Shown in pieces: positions 6,786 through 8,360 of a DNA stretch of 8,360 nucleotides. Source of the DNA: an uncultured Eubacteriales bacterium. GTDB lineage: Bacteria > Bacillota > Clostridia > Oscillospirales > Acutalibacteraceae. The stretch is taken from positions 1 to 8,360 of the forward strand of contig ONWI01000239.1 of the NCBI GenBank assembly GCA_900321515.1. Reading direction: 5' to 3'. Under the pieces are notes generated by a model that saw nothing but the letters and a program-made list of their open reading frames with translations, had not been told where the DNA came from and made no database searches. The position numbers and the translations under genes were made by a program. The number at the start of each line of letters is the position of its first letter. Positions within the stretch are counted from its first letter, which is position 1.

Positions 6786-6830
6786 ACACCCCGGTATCAA
6801 TGGTATATCCTTCCATGATTACCGGGGTGT
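6786..6830. terminator. Bidirectional hairpin terminator between convergent genes
   Basis: ACACCCCGGTA and TACCGGGGTGT form an 11-bp perfect GC-rich stem. Partial pairing (ATGG with CCAT) continues inward around a short loop. The hairpin starts 24 bases after the SEC-C stop and 15 bases after the stop of the convergent gene at 6845. On the - strand it is followed by a T-rich run. On the + strand the T-tract is short and interrupted, so termination may be better in the - direction. Confidence 0.75.
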
Positions 6831-6844
6831 TTATCCGCTATAAT

Positions 6845-8218
6845 TTATTCATCTGCTGTCTCACTGTCAGAAATAACACTCTCAGTATCTGATTCGGTAA
6901 CATCTGACACCGTGTCTTTATCTGCCTCGCCGGAATGGTTTCCCTCCGGTTCTTCAGATATTTCATCATTAGTTTCGGACGATTCGGCGTGTGTAGTAAT
7001 TATCATTGTGGATTCACTGCCTGATGAAGAAATATTTGTACTAATAGCCGTCTTCTGTTCGTTTTTGTAATAGCTCTTATTCATAAAGCTGATGCCTATA
7101 ACCACATCTTCTTTTACAGCGTATTCAATTATCCAGCTTCCGGTAGTATAATTGTGCTCTATTATTGAATTACAGCCATATTGCACAACGTAGTCACAGT
7201 CCTCAAACCTGAATGTATGCTCTTTCCCGTTGTAATACTTGTCCAGGAAGCTGCCTATGCTGTAAACTCTGCCGCCAACAAATGTATACAGATTTTCAGC
7301 GGCAAGTATCGAATTCAGCTTGTTCTGATCCTCAATAACGTCCGACGCTCTGTAAAGCGTGGTTGCCCCGCCGTTGACACACAGAAATGTATCGGTCAGC
7401 TTAGCGAGTGTAGAACCTATTTCTATTCCTCTCACCGGATCGATTCCGAACGAGGCATCAATCCATGTCACAGATGAAATATTGCAGCCTGCGTTTCTGT
7501 TTTCTCCGAGCCAATTCCAATCTGTAATTTTGTTCCCGCTTATACTGCCGATCTGCTCATCGTCTGATAACGCCCCGCTGATCGGTTTGACGTCAAGCAC
7601 TACAATGCCATGCACGGATTCAAGAATAACTCTGACACAGCCGTTATCATTGTATTCGGAACCGTCCCAGCTTATCAATGAAGGCGTAAGCTTATCGACA
7701 AAGTCACCGAATGTATTGATATCGTCGGCAATCGAAGATACGTCATTGTAGTTGAATGGCTGCATACCATTTGATACGCTCTCGGAGTGCTCATCATCCG
7801 TCTCACTGGCTGCCGTGGTGGGTTGAGATGTCTGTGAAGTGACTGTAGTGGTAATTGTGGTATTTTCATCGCCAAGCGAAGATGTTATTGGAGTGGTGCT
7901 CTGGGTATCGTCAGGAAGCGATGTGTCATTGTTGTTTTTGCTGCTTATTTTCTTTTTGTATGCCTTATACGCCTTTTTCATTTCATCCGAATTGTCAAAT
8001 CCTATTTCGTAAGGCTCTGTAACAGATATTTCAGTAACGGAGGAATTTGACGGATTATTGCCCTTCGCACTGTTGTTTGATGTCAATGATCTGCTGTATT
8101 GCAAGCTGCCATGTGATAATACTGCCAGTGCGGTAAGCATTGACAAAGCCAGACATAGTCCGCTTGTCATACATAATGAATATCTGCTTTGTTTACTCAA
8201 CTGTATAATAAATCTCAT
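6845..8218 (-). CDS. Membrane-anchored exported protein with Thr/Ser linker and acidic tail, unknown function
   Basis: The 457-residue product has a short basic N-terminus and one hydrophobic segment at about 17-36, either an uncleaved anchor or a signal peptide. The rest should be outside the cell. A polar region (40-95) contains a lysine-rich helix (80-93). A Thr/Ser-rich linker follows (about 97-148), then a folded domain at about 152-385 with six cysteines (194, 245, 280, 341, 349 and others nearby), and finally a Ser/Thr/Glu/Asp tail (386-457) with no sorting signal. I do not recognise the domain. The ATG at 8218 is preferred over an in-frame ATG at 8350 because AAAGGAAGG lies nine bases upstream and the hydrophobic segment then sits at a normal distance from the start. 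The earlier start would add 44 Arg-rich residues. No promoter was seen between it and the window edge. Confidence 0.75.
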   Translation of the reverse strand: MRFIIQLSKQSRYSLCMTSGLCLALSMLTALAVLSHGSLQYSRSLTSNNSAKGNNPSNSSVTEISVTEPYEIGFDNSDEMKKAYKAYKKKISSKNNNDTSLPDDTQSTTPITSSLGDENTTITTTVTSQTSQPTTAASETDDEHSESVSNGMQPFNYNDVSSIADDINTFGDFVDKLTPSLISWDGSEYNDNGCVRVILESVHGIVVLDVKPISGALSDDEQIGSISGNKITDWNWLGENRNAGCNISSVTWIDASFGIDPVRGIEIGSTLAKLTDTFLCVNGGATTLYRASDVIEDQNKLNSILAAENLYTFVGGRVYSIGSFLDKYYNGKEHTFRFEDCDYVVQYGCNSIIEHNYTTGSWIIEYAVKEDVVIGISFMNKSYYKNEQKTAISTNISSSGSESTMIITTHAESSETNDEISEEPEGNHSGEADKDTVSDVTESDTESVISDSETADE

Positions 8219-8360
8219 AATTCTCCGCCTTCCTTTCCGTAAGAGCCTGCTGACGTATCTCTCCACGCGCGTTTGGCTTGCATCTTTTCCGCCATATTTT
8301 GCCAAAATCCTCGTTAATACACAAAGTATTGCCTGCGGTTTTGGCGTCATCTGGCGAAAA
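8193..8360 (-). CDS. Possible C-terminal end of an upstream gene, cut by the window edge
   Basis: An open frame on the - strand enters from the window edge and runs 55 codons to a TAA at 8195-8193. It overlaps the first 26 bases of the membrane-protein gene by a different frame. The peptide is mixed in composition (for example NARGEIRQQALTERKAENYE) and reads more like real protein than the Arg-rich alternative frame that is also open here. If real, it is the tail of a gene translationally coupled to the one downstream. Nothing in it identifies a family, and chance openness over 55 codons is quite possible. Confidence 0.3.
   Translation of the reverse strand, partial: FSPDDAKTAGNTLCINEDFGKIWRKRCKPNARGEIRQQALTERKAENYEIYYTVE

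Noticed and set aside
7181..7875. Open frames inside the exported-protein gene on both strands
   Set aside because: They overlap the well-supported gene in other frames. The Thr/Ser-rich coding sequence keeps alternative frames open.

Overview
The window looks like chromosomal DNA of a low-to-moderate GC Bacillota (Firmicutes) bacterium. A gut or rumen clostridium of the Ruminococcus/Oscillospiraceae type is my best guess. The reasons are strong AAAGGAG-type ribosome binding sites, several likely TTG starts, sigma-A-like promoters with 17-base spacers, a lipobox lipoprotein, and exported proteins with Ser/Thr-rich linkers. The taxon is inferred from style, not from a marker gene. I saw no rRNA, tRNA, CRISPR array, insertion sequence or phage gene.

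Left part (1-3142), mostly housekeeping. A small lipoprotein gene (74-412, +) has its own promoter and converges on an OGG1-type DNA glycosylase gene (491-1354, -). Behind that lies a cytoplasmic M14-family zinc carboxypeptidase (1527-2453, -), divergent from an ADP-ribose pyrophosphatase-type Nudix hydrolase (2576-3142, +). The 172-base gap between glycosylase and peptidase holds two back-to-back promoter-like sites. One faces the glycosylase and the other points antisense into the 3' end of the peptidase gene.

Right part (3205-6830), the unusual section. A promoter at 3205-3233 leads into three closely spaced same-strand genes. The first encodes a 522-residue single-pass membrane protein whose ~200-residue N-terminal arm is Arg/Ser/Tyr/Gly/Asn-rich and is built from four 39-residue (117 bp) tandem repeats. 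The second encodes a multi-pass membrane protein with a soluble C-terminal domain. The third encodes a cytosolic protein with a SAP/Rho-N-like N-terminus and a perfect SEC-C zinc motif at the C-terminus. I recognise no described system here. Gene order suggests a membrane-associated assembly with a nucleic-acid or ribosome-linked partner, but this is inference. The unit ends at a hairpin (6786-6830) shared with a convergent gene.

The convergent gene (6845-8218, -) encodes a membrane-anchored exported protein with a Thr/Ser linker, a folded domain of unknown type and an acidic Ser/Thr tail. Its 5' end overlaps an open frame that runs off the window edge and may be the tail of an upstream gene.
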